This document shows, piece by piece, positions 19,783-28,540 of a stretch of 64,000 nucleotides of DNA. The stretch lies in assembly GCF_016901015.1 (NCBI RefSeq), contig NZ_JAFEUP010000001.1:372001-436000 (forward strand), given 5' to 3'. The notes under the pieces are model-generated. The model saw nothing but the letters and a program-made list of their open reading frames with translations, was not told the origin of the DNA and searched no databases. How positions within the stretch are numbered: the first letter of the stretch is position 1; every line of letters begins with the position of its first letter. The stretch comes from Zestomonas insulae (GTDB lineage: Bacteria > Pseudomonadota > Gammaproteobacteria > Pseudomonadales > Pseudomonadaceae). Both the position numbers and the translations under genes were made by a program.

Positions 19783-21165
19783 ATGCTCGAATCAATTCAT
19801 TGGGACGCTGACCTGATCCGCCGCTACGATCAAGCCGGCCCGCGCTACACCTCGTACCCGACCGCCATGCAGTTCCACCCCGGCGTCGGCCCGTTCGAGC
19901 TGTTCCACGCCCTGCGCGACAGCCGCAAGGCGCGCCGCGCACTGTCGCTGTACCTGCACATCCCGTTCTGCGCGCACGTCTGCTACTACTGCGCCTGCAA
20001 CAAGGTGGTGACCAAGGACCGCAGCCGCAGCGCGCCGTACCTGCAGCGGCTGATCCACGAGATGAGCATCATCGGCCGCCACCTCGACCACGATCAGGTG
20101 GTCGAGCAGCTGCATTTCGGCGGCGGCACACCGACCTTCCTCGACCACGCGCAACTGCGCCAGTTGATGGCCGAGCTGCGCCGCAACTTCAACCTGCTGG
20201 ACGACGACCGCGCCGACTACAGCATCGAGATCGATCCGCGCGAGGCCGACTGGGCGACCATGGGCCTGCTCCGCGAGCTCGGCTTCAACCGCGTCAGCCT
20301 CGGCGTGCAGGACCTCGACCCGGAAGTGCAGCGTGCAGTGAACCGCCTGCAGACCCTCGAGGAAACCCGCGCCATCGTCGATGCCGCGCGCACCCTGCAA
20401 TTCCGCTCGCTGAACATCGACCTGATCTACGGCCTGCCCAAGCAGACGCCGGCCAGCTTCGCGCGTACCGTCGACGAAGTGATCGCCCTGCAGCCCGACC
20501 GACTCTCGGTGTTTAACTACGCGCACCTGCCGGAGCGCTTCATGCCGCAGCGGCGCATCAACCCCGCCGAGCTGCCGTCGCCGGCGGACAAGCTGAGCAT
20601 GCTGGAGACCACCATCCAGCAACTGCAGGCCGCCGGCTACCGGCACATCGGCATGGACCATTTCGCCCTGCCCGACGACGACCTGGCGATGGCCCAGGAA
20701 GACGGCCGCCTGCAACGCAACTTCCAGGGCTACACCACGCACGGCCATTGCGACCTGATCGGCCTGGGCGTCTCCGCGATCAGCCATGTCGGTTCGCTGT
20801 ACTGCCAGAACGACAGCAACCTGGTGCAGTACCAGAACCACCTCGACACCGGCCAGCTGGCGGTCTGCCGCGGCCTACACAGCAGCGTCGACGACGAAGT
20901 GCGTGCCGCGGTGATCCACGGTTTGATGTGCGACTACCGCGTGGATTTCTCTGCCATCGAAGCGCGCTTCGAGCTGTACTTCCCCAGCTACTTCGCCGAC
21001 CTCTGGCCGCAACTGCAGAGCATGGCCAGCGACGGCCTGATCGCGCTCGGCGAGCGCAGCATCCGCGTGCTGCCGGCTGGCCGCCTGCTGGTCCGCGCCG
21101 TGGCGATGCTGTTCGACGGTTACCTGATCCAGCAGGAACGCCCGCGTTACTCGCGAGTGATCTGA
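19783..21165 (+). CDS. hemN: Oxygen-independent coproporphyrinogen III dehydrogenase HemN
   Basis: Radical SAM enzyme that decarboxylates two propionates of coproporphyrinogen III to give protoporphyrinogen IX without oxygen, supplying haem at low oxygen. 460 residues, near the usual 457-460. The cluster motif is CAHVCYYCAC (Cx3Cx2C plus the extra Cys of HemN), followed by FGGGTPTFLD. The N-terminus ESIHWDADLIRRYDQAGPRY is typical. It is followed convergently by a small minus-strand gene, then anr. Confidence 0.97.
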   Translation: MLESIHWDADLIRRYDQAGPRYTSYPTAMQFHPGVGPFELFHALRDSRKARRALSLYLHIPFCAHVCYYCACNKVVTKDRSRSAPYLQRLIHEMSIIGRHLDHDQVVEQLHFGGGTPTFLDHAQLRQLMAELRRNFNLLDDDRADYSIEIDPREADWATMGLLRELGFNRVSLGVQDLDPEVQRAVNRLQTLEETRAIVDAARTLQFRSLNIDLIYGLPKQTPASFARTVDEVIALQPDRLSVFNYAHLPERFMPQRRINPAELPSPADKLSMLETTIQQLQAAGYRHIGMDHFALPDDDLAMAQEDGRLQRNFQGYTTHGHCDLIGLGVSAISHVGSLYCQNDSNLVQYQNHLDTGQLAVCRGLHSSVDDEVRAAVIHGLMCDYRVDFSAIEARFELYFPSYFADLWPQLQSMASDGLIALGERSIRVLPAGRLLVRAVAMLFDGYLIQQERPRYSRVI

Positions 21166-21182
21166 ATCCCCGCCGGCGCCGC

Positions 21183-21620
21183 TCAGCGCAGCGACAACTG
21201 GCTCAGCTCGGCCATCTGCCCGGCATCCAGGCCGGCGTCCTTGACCGCCTTGGCGAGGTCGGCCATGGCGCCGACCAGCGCGCCATTCAGCACCGCCAGC
21301 TCGCCTTGCAGCGCCGAGGTGCGCTGCAGCCGCGCTTCCTTGTCGAGCGCCTGCTCACGCATCACCGCCTGCAGCTCCAGCAGCTTGTCGGCGATCTGCT
21401 GCTTCAGGGCGCGGATCAGCTTGAGGCTGGCCTTGATTGCATCCGGCAGGCTGCTGTCGTCGATGTCCGAGTCCTTGCTGGCGGCCTTGCTGCGCCCCAG
21501 TTCCGACAGGGTCACGCGCACCCCGGCCATCGCCTCGCTGAGCGTGGTGGCCGGGGTCGAACGGCGTTGCTGGGCGCTGGCCAGCGACTGGACCAGGCCC
21601 ACGGATTGGACGCGCAACAT
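21183..21620 (-). CDS. Conserved hypothetical helical protein between hemN and anr
   Basis: 145 residues, no recognised domain. The sequence is almost wholly helical with heptad-like stretches ([25 protein letters not shown], cut here as [20 protein letters not shown]) and ends [11 protein letters not shown]. No signal peptide or membrane segment. P. aeruginosa has an unknown gene in the same position between hemN and anr (as I recall, PA1545), which supports a real gene. It is convergent with hemN (18-nt gap) and divergent from anr. Confidence 0.75.
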   Translation of the reverse strand: MLRVQSVGLVQSLASAQQRRSTPATTLSEAMAGVRVTLSELGRSKAASKDSDIDDSSLPDAIKASLKLIRALKQQIADKLLELQAVMREQALDKEARLQRTSALQGELAVLNGALVGAMADLAKAVKDAGLDAGQMAELSQLSLR

Positions 21621-21771
21621 CAGGCAACACTCCGTGCAAGGCTACGCGCACTGTGTCGGCCACGGCTTGGAGGACTTGAATCGCGGGTCAGATTGGCGCC
21701 TCCCAAACTGGCAGGACCCTCCCCCCTGGAGTACCCTTGCACTCTGTCCGTGTACCTCCAGGAATGCCCGC

Positions 21772-22506
21772 ATGTCAGAGATCATCAAGGTTCGCACCTT
21801 GCCCCAGGTGAATTGCAAGGATTGCAGTCTGGCCAGCCTGTGCCTGCCCTTGTCCCTCGACCTCGCAGACATGGACGCCCTCGACGAAATCGTCAAACGC
21901 GGGCGGCCGCTGAAGAAAGGCGAATTCCTGTTCCGTCAGGGCGAACCGTTCGGCTCGGTGTTCGCCGTGCGTTCTGGCAGCCTCAAGACCTTCAGCCTGA
22001 GCGACGACGGCGTCGAGCAACTGACCGGCTTCCACCTGCCTAGCGAACTGGTCGGCCTGTCCGGCATGGACAGCGAACACTACCCGGTCAGCGCCCAGGC
22101 GCTGGAAACCACCTCGGTGTGCGAGATCCCCTTCGAGCGCCTCGACGAACTGTCCGCCGAGCTGCCGCAACTGCGTCGCCAGTTGATGCGCGTGATGAGC
22201 CGCGAGATCCGCGACGACCAGCAGATGATGCTGCTGCTGTCGAAGAAGACCGCCGACGAGCGCATCGCCACCTTCCTGGTCAACCTGTCGGCGCGCTTCC
22301 GTGCCCGCGGCTATTCGGCCAACCAGTTCCGCCTGGCCATGTCGCGCAACGAGATCGGCAACTACCTGGGCCTCGCGGTGGAAACGGTGTCCCGGGTGTT
22401 CACCCGCTTCCAGCAGAACGGACTGATCAGCGCCGAAGGCAAGGAAGTGCACATCCTCGACGCCATCGAACTGTGCGCCTCGGCCGGCGGCAATCTCGAC
22501 CTCTGA
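21772..22506 (+). CDS. anr: Oxygen-responsive regulator Anr (FNR family)
   Basis: Global low-oxygen transcription activator. 244 residues from ATG 21772 ([19 protein letters not shown]), equal to P. aeruginosa Anr. The [4Fe-4S] ligands are C15, C18, C24 and C117. A cyclic-nucleotide-like sensor fold follows, then the Crp/FNR helix-turn-helix with recognition segment [17 protein letters not shown], whose E-S-R pattern reads TTGAT half-sites. Likely local targets here are hemN and the 44-residue gene at 47.1 kb. Longer upstream in-frame readings are spurious. Confidence 0.97.
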   Translation: MSEIIKVRTLPQVNCKDCSLASLCLPLSLDLADMDALDEIVKRGRPLKKGEFLFRQGEPFGSVFAVRSGSLKTFSLSDDGVEQLTGFHLPSELVGLSGMDSEHYPVSAQALETTSVCEIPFERLDELSAELPQLRRQLMRVMSREIRDDQQMMLLLSKKTADERIATFLVNLSARFRARGYSANQFRLAMSRNEIGNYLGLAVETVSRVFTRFQQNGLISAEGKEVHILDAIELCASAGGNLDL

Positions 22507-22567
22507 CCCCGTTATCGCGGGCCTTCAACGGCCCGACTGTTTCCTTCCCCCGCCCGGAATTCCGACG

Positions 22568-23116
22568 ATGATTTTCGACGACTTCAGCATCAAGACCCTG
22601 ATCCGCCCCGTGCCGGATTTCCCCAAGCCCGGCGTGGTGTTCCGCGACATCACTCCGCTGTTCCAGTCGCCGCGCGCCCTGCGCCTGGTCATCGACAGCT
22701 TCATCCAGCGCTACGTGGAGGCCGATTTCAGCCACATCGGCGCCATGGATGCGCGCGGTTTCCTGATTGGCTCGATCGTCGCCTATGAACTGAACAAGCC
22801 GCTGGTGTTGTTCCGCAAGCAGGGCAAGCTGCCGGCCGAGGTGCTCAGCGAGGGCTACCAGACCGAGTACGGCGAAGCCTTCCTCGAAGTGCACGCCGAC
22901 AGCCTCTGCGAAGGCGACTCGGTGCTGATGTTCGATGACCTGATCGCCACCGGCGGCACCCTGCTGGCCGCCGCCAAGCTGGTCCGGCGCATGGGCGCCA
23001 GCCTGTTCGAAGCGGCGGCGATCATCGACCTGCCCGAACTCGGCGGCTCGCAGCGCCTGCAGGACGTCGGCATCCCGACTTTCAGCCTCACCGCCTTCGC
23101 CCTCGACGAACGTTGA
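22568..23116 (+). CDS. apt: Adenine phosphoribosyltransferase Apt
   Basis: Purine salvage enzyme making AMP from adenine and PRPP. 182 residues. The PRPP-binding motif is [14 protein letters not shown]; the N-terminal [15 protein letters not shown] segment is typical of Apt. It follows anr by 61 nt on the same strand. Confidence 0.97.
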   Translation: MIFDDFSIKTLIRPVPDFPKPGVVFRDITPLFQSPRALRLVIDSFIQRYVEADFSHIGAMDARGFLIGSIVAYELNKPLVLFRKQGKLPAEVLSEGYQTEYGEAFLEVHADSLCEGDSVLMFDDLIATGGTLLAAAKLVRRMGASLFEAAAIIDLPELGGSQRLQDVGIPTFSLTAFALDER

Positions 23117-23166
23117 TCCGCCGCGGCGTCTAGCCGCTCCGCCTCATCCCTGCCTTCCACCGTCCG

Positions 23167-23191
23167 CCGCGCCAGACCTGCTCTGGCGCGG
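23167..23191 (+). terminator. Perfect hairpin after apt
   Basis: CCGCGCCAGA pairs perfectly with TCTGGCGCGG around a CCTGC loop, 50 nt after the apt stop. There is no T-run, so it may be a weak terminator or a 3' stabiliser. Confidence 0.5.
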
Positions 23192-23244
23192 CGCGCGGCT
23201 GTGCGCCGTTCACGCGCGCTTGCCAAACCCACGCAAATCGGCAA

Positions 23245-23283
23245 TGTTACTCATACAAACATTTAGTGATTATTTGAGTAACA
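23245..23283 (+). promoter_or_regulatory. Inverted-repeat operator before the PaaX-like gene
   Basis: TGTTACTCA (23245-23253) and TGAGTAACA (23275-23283) form a perfect 9-bp inverted repeat with a 21-bp AT-rich spacer. The right arm ends one base before the ATG at 23285, so a bound repressor would block initiation. Probable autoregulatory operator. Confidence 0.6.
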
Positions 23284-23284
23284 A

Positions 23285-24124
23285 ATGCAGCCGACCGCCA
23301 AGAGCCTCATTCTCGAACTGCTGCTCGCCGCTCAGGGCGTGCCGCTGACCGCGCGCGATGCGGTGGTCGCCTGCGGGTTGTTCGAGATCAATGCCAGCAA
23401 CGCCCGCGTGGCCCTGGTGCGCCTGTCCGCCGCCGGGCTGATCGAGGCGGCCGGGCGCGGCAGCTATCAGCTCAGCGAGCAGGCCCGCGAACTGGGCGGC
23501 GATATCGCCACATGGCGCGACATCGAACAACGCCTGCGCACCTGGGATGGCAGCTACGTGCTGGCCCAGTGCGGCGCGCTGGGGCGCACCGACCGGGGCG
23601 CGCTGCGCCGTCGCGAACGGGCCCTGGAACTGCTCGGCTTCCGCGAACTGGAACGCGGCCTGTACCTGCGCCCGAACAACCTGGAGCCCGACCTCGCCGC
23701 CCTGCGCCAGCGCATTCACGGCCTCGGCCTGGAACCAGCCGCCTACCTGTTCAGGGCCGACGATTTCGACGCCGACTGCCAGGCGCGGATCGACCGCCTG
23801 TGGAACACCGCCGCGCTGCTCGAGCAGTACCGCCAGCTGAGCCGACAGATGCGCGAGTGGCTCGCCCGCGTCGATGACCTGGAAACCGACGTCGCCGCCC
23901 GCGAGGCGTTCCTGCTTGGCAGCCGGGCGATCCGCCAGGTGGTGTTTGACCCACTGCTGCCCGCGCCGATGATCGACGAAGCGGCGCGCGCCGCATTCTT
24001 CGCCGACGTCCGCGAGTTCGATCGCATCGGCCACCAGCTCTGGCAACGCTTTTATCGCAGCACCCCGCCCCTGCGCAGCGGCAGCCGTGAACCGACTAAA
24101 ACAACAACCAGGAGCCTGCAATGA
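23285..24124 (+). CDS. PaaX-family transcriptional regulator
   Basis: 279-residue regulator. N-terminal winged helix (AKSLILELLLAAQGVPLTAR, then NARVALVRLSAAGLIEAAGRGSY), middle PaaX-like domain (TWRDIEQRLRTWDGSYVLAQ, then RRRERALELLGFRELERGLYLRPNN), and C-terminal helical domain. PaaX proteins repress phenylacetate genes using CoA thioesters, but this one sits upstream of a desaturase and no paa genes are present, so an acyl-CoA-type ligand is only inference. Its stop overlaps the next ATG (ATGA), so the two form an operon. Confidence 0.85.
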   Translation: MQPTAKSLILELLLAAQGVPLTARDAVVACGLFEINASNARVALVRLSAAGLIEAAGRGSYQLSEQARELGGDIATWRDIEQRLRTWDGSYVLAQCGALGRTDRGALRRRERALELLGFRELERGLYLRPNNLEPDLAALRQRIHGLGLEPAAYLFRADDFDADCQARIDRLWNTAALLEQYRQLSRQMREWLARVDDLETDVAAREAFLLGSRAIRQVVFDPLLPAPMIDEAARAAFFADVREFDRIGHQLWQRFYRSTPPLRSGSREPTKTTTRSLQ

Positions 24125-25095
24125 CCAGCCGCCAGAAAGTCACCGACTTCTTCAGCCGTGAAGAGATCCAGCAACTCACCCGCCGCTCCGACGCGGCCGG
24201 CTGGTGGGCGGTGCTGTCCACCTGGGCGGTGATCGCCGCCACCTTCGCCGTGTTGGCGATCTGGCCGAACCCGCTGACCTTCGTCCTCGCACTGATCGTC
24301 CTCGGCGGGCGCCAGCTGTGCCTGGCGATCCTCATGCACGAGGCGGCGCATGGCACGCTGTTCAAGACCAAGGCGCTCAACGACAAGCTCACCGACTGGC
24401 TGTGCGCGCGGATCGTCTGGGTCGACGTGGCGCGTTACCGCGAACACCACCTGCGCCATCACGGCCACACCGGCACCGACCTCGATCCGGACTGGAGCCT
24501 GGCGCGACCCTTCCCGGCCAGCCGGGTCTCGCTGGCGCGCAAGTTCGCCCGTGACCTGCTCGGCTTCTCCGGCCTCAAGCGCCTGTACGGGCAGCTGCTG
24601 ATGGACATCGGCGTGCTCAAGTACACCGTCGCCTCAGATGTCGAAGTCCTGCCGCGCAATGGCCGCCGCTGGAGCGACTACGCCCGCGCCGGGCTGCGCA
24701 ACATGCGCGGCATGCTGCTGAGCAACGCCGCGCTGGCCGGCATCCTCGCCGCATGCGGACAGCTGTGGCTGTACGGCGTCTGGCTGCTCGCCTACCTGAC
24801 CACCTACAGTCTGTTCATGCGCATCCGCTCGCTGGCCGAACACGCCTGCACCGAGCGCACCCGCGACATGCTGCTCAACACCCGCACCACCCGCGCCGGC
24901 TGGCTGGCGCGCGCCACGGTGGCGCCGATCCGCGTCAACTTCCACATCGAGCATCACCTGATGGCGGCCGTCCCCTACTTCCGCCTGCCCCGCGCCCATC
25001 GCCTGCTGCGCGAGCGCGGCCTGATCGACAACCCGCCCGGTTACCTCGATGTGCTGCGAATCGTTACCCAGGCGCCACGCCCCGCCATGCCATAA
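24121..25095 (+). CDS. Membrane fatty acid desaturase family protein
   Basis: 324-residue integral-membrane di-iron desaturase/hydroxylase-like protein. The three histidine boxes are present: HEAAH (73-77), HHLRHH in YREHHLRHHGHTGTD, and HIEHH in NFHIEHHLMAAVPYF. Hydrophobic segments flank them (WAVIAATFAVLAIW and others). The natural substrate may be an acyl lipid. It is translationally coupled to the PaaX-like regulator, suggesting regulated desaturation. Confidence 0.9.
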   Translation: MTSRQKVTDFFSREEIQQLTRRSDAAGWWAVLSTWAVIAATFAVLAIWPNPLTFVLALIVLGGRQLCLAILMHEAAHGTLFKTKALNDKLTDWLCARIVWVDVARYREHHLRHHGHTGTDLDPDWSLARPFPASRVSLARKFARDLLGFSGLKRLYGQLLMDIGVLKYTVASDVEVLPRNGRRWSDYARAGLRNMRGMLLSNAALAGILAACGQLWLYGVWLLAYLTTYSLFMRIRSLAEHACTERTRDMLLNTRTTRAGWLARATVAPIRVNFHIEHHLMAAVPYFRLPRAHRLLRERGLIDNPPGYLDVLRIVTQAPRPAMP

Positions 25096-25150
25096 CCCGC
25101 CGAAAGTTGGCCGCGCAAAAACTCGCCTTGCTCAATAGTTACATCAAGCA

Positions 25151-25178
25151 ATGACACGGTCGTAACCGACACGGTCAT
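25151..25178. repeat. Repeat cluster upstream of the PF10118 gene
   Basis: GACACGGTC occurs twice (25153-25161 and 25168-25176) inside an outer inverted repeat ATGAC/GTCAT (25151-25155 and 25174-25178). It lies 56-83 bp before the next ATG, where an operator would be expected. Confidence 0.45.
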
Positions 25179-25233
25179 GCTCATAACAAGAATGGCGGCG
25201 CCCACACGCCGCCCCAGAGCGAGGACTCCTGCA

Positions 25234-26073
25234 ATGTCGACCACAGCTACTGCCAATTCCCTGCCAAGCGCCAGTTTTCCGGTGCGGCGCATGGATTTCA
25301 GCTTCGCCGAAACGAAGAAGTACTGGTGGAGCGACGATCCCTTCATGACCCAGTTCATGAACAACCTGTCGTCGCTGTTCCCCTATGGCGAGATGTTCTT
25401 CGTCAACAGCGTGCGCGCCGTGCGTGATCGCATCACCGATCCGCAGCTGAAGAAGGACATCAGCGCCTTCATCGGCCAGGAGGCCATGCACTCCAAGGAA
25501 CACGCGACCTACAACGAATACGCCAACGCGCACGGCATCGACCTCGAGAAGCTCGAACTGCGCATCAAGGTGCTGCTGGAATGGATCACCAAGGTGACCA
25601 CCAAGAAGCAGCGCCTGGCCGCCACCTGCGCCCTGGAGCACTTCACCGCGACCATGGCCGAGCAGCTGCTGAAGCGCGAAGACCTGACCACCCAGATCGA
25701 CGATCCGAAGATGTACCAGCTGTGGATGTGGCACGCGATCGAGGAGAACGAGCACAAGGCGGTCTGCTACGACGCCTACCAGGCGATCGGCGGCGGCTAC
25801 TTCATTCGCACCATCACCATGCTGCTGACCACGGTGATCTTCCTCGGCGTGATCGGCTGGTTCCAGATTCACCTGCTGCGCAAGGACGGCCAGCTGTTCA
25901 ACTGGAGCGCCTGGAAGCGCGGCCTGACCACCCTGTTCAGCCCGCGCAATGGCTTCTTCACCAAGCTGATCAAGCCCTATCTGGACTACTACCGCCCCGG
26001 CTTCCACCCGTTCGACCACGAGACCAAGGCGCTCGAGAAGAACTGGCGGCAGCGCCTCGGCTTCAGCAACTGA
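25234..26073 (+). CDS. Metal-dependent hydrolase-like protein (PF10118 family)
   Basis: 279 residues from ATG 25234 (MSTTATANSLPSASFPVRRM), preceded by GAGGA. A ferritin-like helical arrangement with di-metal-type motifs is visible: GQEAMHSKEH, LEHFTATMAEQ and IEENEHKAVCYD. A hydrophobic stretch (IRTITMLLTTVIFLGVIGWF) suggests membrane association. The family is annotated as predicted metal-dependent hydrolase and is often found beside desaturases and monooxygenases; no reaction is assigned. A terminator follows. Confidence 0.85.
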   Translation: MSTTATANSLPSASFPVRRMDFSFAETKKYWWSDDPFMTQFMNNLSSLFPYGEMFFVNSVRAVRDRITDPQLKKDISAFIGQEAMHSKEHATYNEYANAHGIDLEKLELRIKVLLEWITKVTTKKQRLAATCALEHFTATMAEQLLKREDLTTQIDDPKMYQLWMWHAIEENEHKAVCYDAYQAIGGGYFIRTITMLLTTVIFLGVIGWFQIHLLRKDGQLFNWSAWKRGLTTLFSPRNGFFTKLIKPYLDYYRPGFHPFDHETKALEKNWRQRLGFSN

Positions 26074-26106
26074 TCGACCCACGCTAGCTCATCGACCCAC
26101 GTTGGC

Positions 26107-26142
26107 GGCGTCGCTTTCCCCAAGGCGACGCCGTCTTTTTTA
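26107..26142 (+). terminator. Intrinsic terminator of the PF10118 gene
   Basis: GGCGTCGC pairs with GCGACGCC around a short loop and is followed by GTCTTTTTTATT. Being close to the convergent tetR stop at 26160, it separates the two units. Confidence 0.85.
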
Positions 26143-26159
26143 TTGCCAGGAGACTGACA

Positions 26160-26876
26160 CTAGGTCAGGCGCAGCTGACCGATGCCCTGCAGCACGCTGG
26201 CGCCGGTGAACAGCATGACGATCTCCTCCTCGGCCAACGCGCAGATCGCCGCGCGGCGCTCCGGCTGACCGATGTAGTCGAGCGACACCTGGAACAGGTT
26301 GCGGCTGACCAGGCTGGAAATCTGCAGCACCACGCTGGGGCTGACCAGCTCCGGCAACAGCTTGTAGGCAATGGTGTCCTCGGCCATGTCGACGGCGAAC
26401 TCGTCCATCACCTCCTGCAACGCCGCGCGCAACACCGGCGAGGCGCCGTGCAGTTCGCGCACACCGATGATGAAGGCTTCCGGATGCGCCTCGACGAAGG
26501 CGAAGAACAGCTGCACGGTCTCGTGGCAGACCCGCCGGCCGCGATTGAGGTCAATGCCGAACAGCTGCGGCGCACTGTCTTTGGCCTCGCTCACCGCGCG
26601 CAGGGCCGCCTCGCGGCGCAGGTCGCGCAGCGGCTGGCGCAGCTGCACGGAGATGTCGCGGATCACCGCCATGCCGAGATCGTCGACGTCCTTGAAGTGC
26701 CGGTAGAAGGTGTTCGGGTTGAGCCCCGCCTCACGCGCCAGTTCGCGCAGGCCGAGGCTGCTCAGGCTGCGGCTGGTCGAGGTCAATCGTAACGCTGCCT
26801 CCATCAACAGGCGCTTGCCCGGCGCGTCGCCGCTACGTTCCCGCGCGAGCGTGCTGTCGCTGGCCTCGATATCCAT
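26160..26876 (-). CDS. TetR-family regulator divergent from the flavin monooxygenase
   Basis: 238 residues from ATG 26876 (MDIEASDSTLARERSGDAPG). The helix-turn-helix is SLGLRELAREAGLNPNTFYRHFKDVDDL, a DesT/FabR-like TetR N-terminus; the C-terminal ligand domain is helical. The open frame extends to 26924, but that start touches the operator at 26925-26960, leaving no room for a promoter, so I prefer 26876 with GGGG just upstream. It probably represses both itself and the 26993-29421 operon. The ligand may be an acyl or ketone compound (inference). Confidence 0.88.
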   Translation of the reverse strand: MDIEASDSTLARERSGDAPGKRLLMEAALRLTSTSRSLSSLGLRELAREAGLNPNTFYRHFKDVDDLGMAVIRDISVQLRQPLRDLRREAALRAVSEAKDSAPQLFGIDLNRGRRVCHETVQLFFAFVEAHPEAFIIGVRELHGASPVLRAALQEVMDEFAVDMAEDTIAYKLLPELVSPSVVLQISSLVSRNLFQVSLDYIGQPERRAAICALAEEEIVMLFTGASVLQGIGQLRLT

Positions 26877-26924
26877 GGCTGCCCCTACCTTTGGTTGGCT
26901 TGTGGAGGTGTCTCTTGCCGGCAA

Positions 26925-26960
26925 GTATACAGATGTCTACATTGGTATACAGCTGTATAC
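26925..26960. promoter_or_regulatory. Two tandem palindromic operators for the TetR regulator
   Basis: GTATACAGCTGTATAC (26945-26960) is a perfect 16-bp palindrome. GTATACAGATGTCTAC (26925-26940) is the same site with two changes. Their centres are 20 bp apart, about two helical turns, so two dimers could bind one face. They lie between tetR and the monooxygenase gene. Confidence 0.75.
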
Positions 26961-26992
26961 GCCAGCAATAAAGATAACAGGAGCTTGGCCAC

Positions 26993-28540
26993 ATGAATGC
27001 ACCCGTCACCCCTCCCACAACTGCCCGGCACTGCAAGATCGCCATCATCGGCAGCGGCTTCTCCGGCCTCGGCATGGCCATCCGCCTGAAGCAGCAAGGC
27101 GAGAACGATTTCCTGCTGTTCGAAAAGGAGGCCGGCGTCGGCGGCACCTGGCGGGTCAACAACTACCCGGGCTGCGGCTGCGACGTGCAATCGCACCTGT
27201 ACTCCTTCTCCTTCGAGCCGAACCCGAAGTGGACACGCATGTTCGCCAAGCAGCCGGAAATCCAAAGCTACCTGGAAGGCTGCTGGGAGAAGTACCGTCT
27301 GCAGGACAAGACCCTGCTGGGCACCGAGATCGGCGAGCTGCGCTGGGATGAGCAGCACGAGCTGTGGCACCTGAGCGATGCCGCCGGCAACCGCTACACC
27401 GCGCAGTTCGTGGTGTCCGGCATGGGCGCGCTGTCCACCCCGTCGACCCCCAAGCTCAAGGGCCTGGAGAAGTTCAAGGGCACGGTGTTCCACTCCCAGC
27501 AGTGGAACCACGACTACGACCTGAGCGGCAAGCGCGTCGCGGTGGTCGGCACCGGCGCCTCGTCGATCCAGTTCGTCCCGCAGATCCAGAAGCAGGTCGC
27601 GCAGCTCGACCTCTACCAGCGCACCGCGCCGTGGATCATGCCCAAGCCGGACCGTGCGATCAGCGACAGCGAGCGCGCCCGCTTCCGCAACTTCCCGCTG
27701 GCGCAGAAACTCTGGCGCGGGCTGATCTACGGCCTGCTGGAAAGCCGGGTGATCGCCTTCGCCTTTGCCCCGCGGCTGCTCAAGGTCGCGCAGACCGTCG
27801 GCAAGATGTACATCAACAAGCACATCAAGGACCCGGTGCTGCGCGCCAAGGTCACCCCGGACTACACCATGGGCTGCAAGCGCGTGCTGATCTCCAACGA
27901 CTACTACCCGGCGCTGACCCAGCCGAACGTCGACGTGGTCACCGACGGCATCCGGGAAATCCGCGCCAACAGCATCGTCACCGCCGACGGCCAGGAACGC
28001 CCGATCGACGCGATCATCTTCGGCACCGGCTTCACCCCCAGCGACCCGCTGCCGCGCGGCGTGGTGTTCGGCCGCGACGGCGTCGACCTGCTCGACACCT
28101 GGCCGCAGGGTCCGGAAGCCTACAAGGGCACGCTGACCGCCGGCTTCCCCAGCATGTTCTTCCTGATGGGCCCGAATACCGGCCTCGGCCACAACTCGAT
28201 GGTCTACATGATCGAATCGCAGATCCACTACGTGCTCGGCGCCCTCGACCTGCTCAAGCAGCGCCGCCTGCGTAGCCTGGAGGTCAAGCGCGAGGCGCAG
28301 GACAAGTTCAACGGCAAGCTGCAGGGCTCGCTCGGCAGCACCGTGTGGAACGCCGGCGGCTGCATGAGCTGGTACCTGCACCCGGTCAGCGGCCGCAACT
28401 GCACGGTCTGGCCGGGCTTCACCTGGCGCTTCCGCATGCTGACGCGCAACTTCGACCCGGCGGCCTATCATTTCAGTCGCCAGTCCGCCGCCCACCCTGC
28501 CCAGAGCTACGCCATCGCCGCCGAGGAGGCCACCGCATGA
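26993..28540 (+). CDS. Flavin-containing (Baeyer-Villiger type) monooxygenase
   Basis: 515-residue FAD/NADPH enzyme. FAD Rossmann motif GSGFSGLG at residues 20-27 and GGTWR near 50; the Baeyer-Villiger fingerprint FxGxxxHxxxW is met by F161, G163, H167 and W171; the NADPH Rossmann motif is VVGTGAS just after. It would insert oxygen next to a carbonyl or oxidise a soft heteroatom; the substrate is unknown. It is divergent from tetR and overlaps the SDR gene (ATGA). P. aeruginosa has a similar monooxygenase/SDR pair in the anr-recR interval. Confidence 0.92.
   Translation: MNAPVTPPTTARHCKIAIIGSGFSGLGMAIRLKQQGENDFLLFEKEAGVGGTWRVNNYPGCGCDVQSHLYSFSFEPNPKWTRMFAKQPEIQSYLEGCWEKYRLQDKTLLGTEIGELRWDEQHELWHLSDAAGNRYTAQFVVSGMGALSTPSTPKLKGLEKFKGTVFHSQQWNHDYDLSGKRVAVVGTGASSIQFVPQIQKQVAQLDLYQRTAPWIMPKPDRAISDSERARFRNFPLAQKLWRGLIYGLLESRVIAFAFAPRLLKVAQTVGKMYINKHIKDPVLRAKVTPDYTMGCKRVLISNDYYPALTQPNVDVVTDGIREIRANSIVTADGQERPIDAIIFGTGFTPSDPLPRGVVFGRDGVDLLDTWPQGPEAYKGTLTAGFPSMFFLMGPNTGLGHNSMVYMIESQIHYVLGALDLLKQRRLRSLEVKREAQDKFNGKLQGSLGSTVWNAGGCMSWYLHPVSGRNCTVWPGFTWRFRMLTRNFDPAAYHFSRQSAAHPAQSYAIAAEEATA

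Noticed and set aside
21642..21771. Possible Anr box before anr (TTGAATCGCGGGTCAG)
   Set aside because: The gap between half-sites is 8 nt between TTGA and TCA rather than 6, and the second half is poor.
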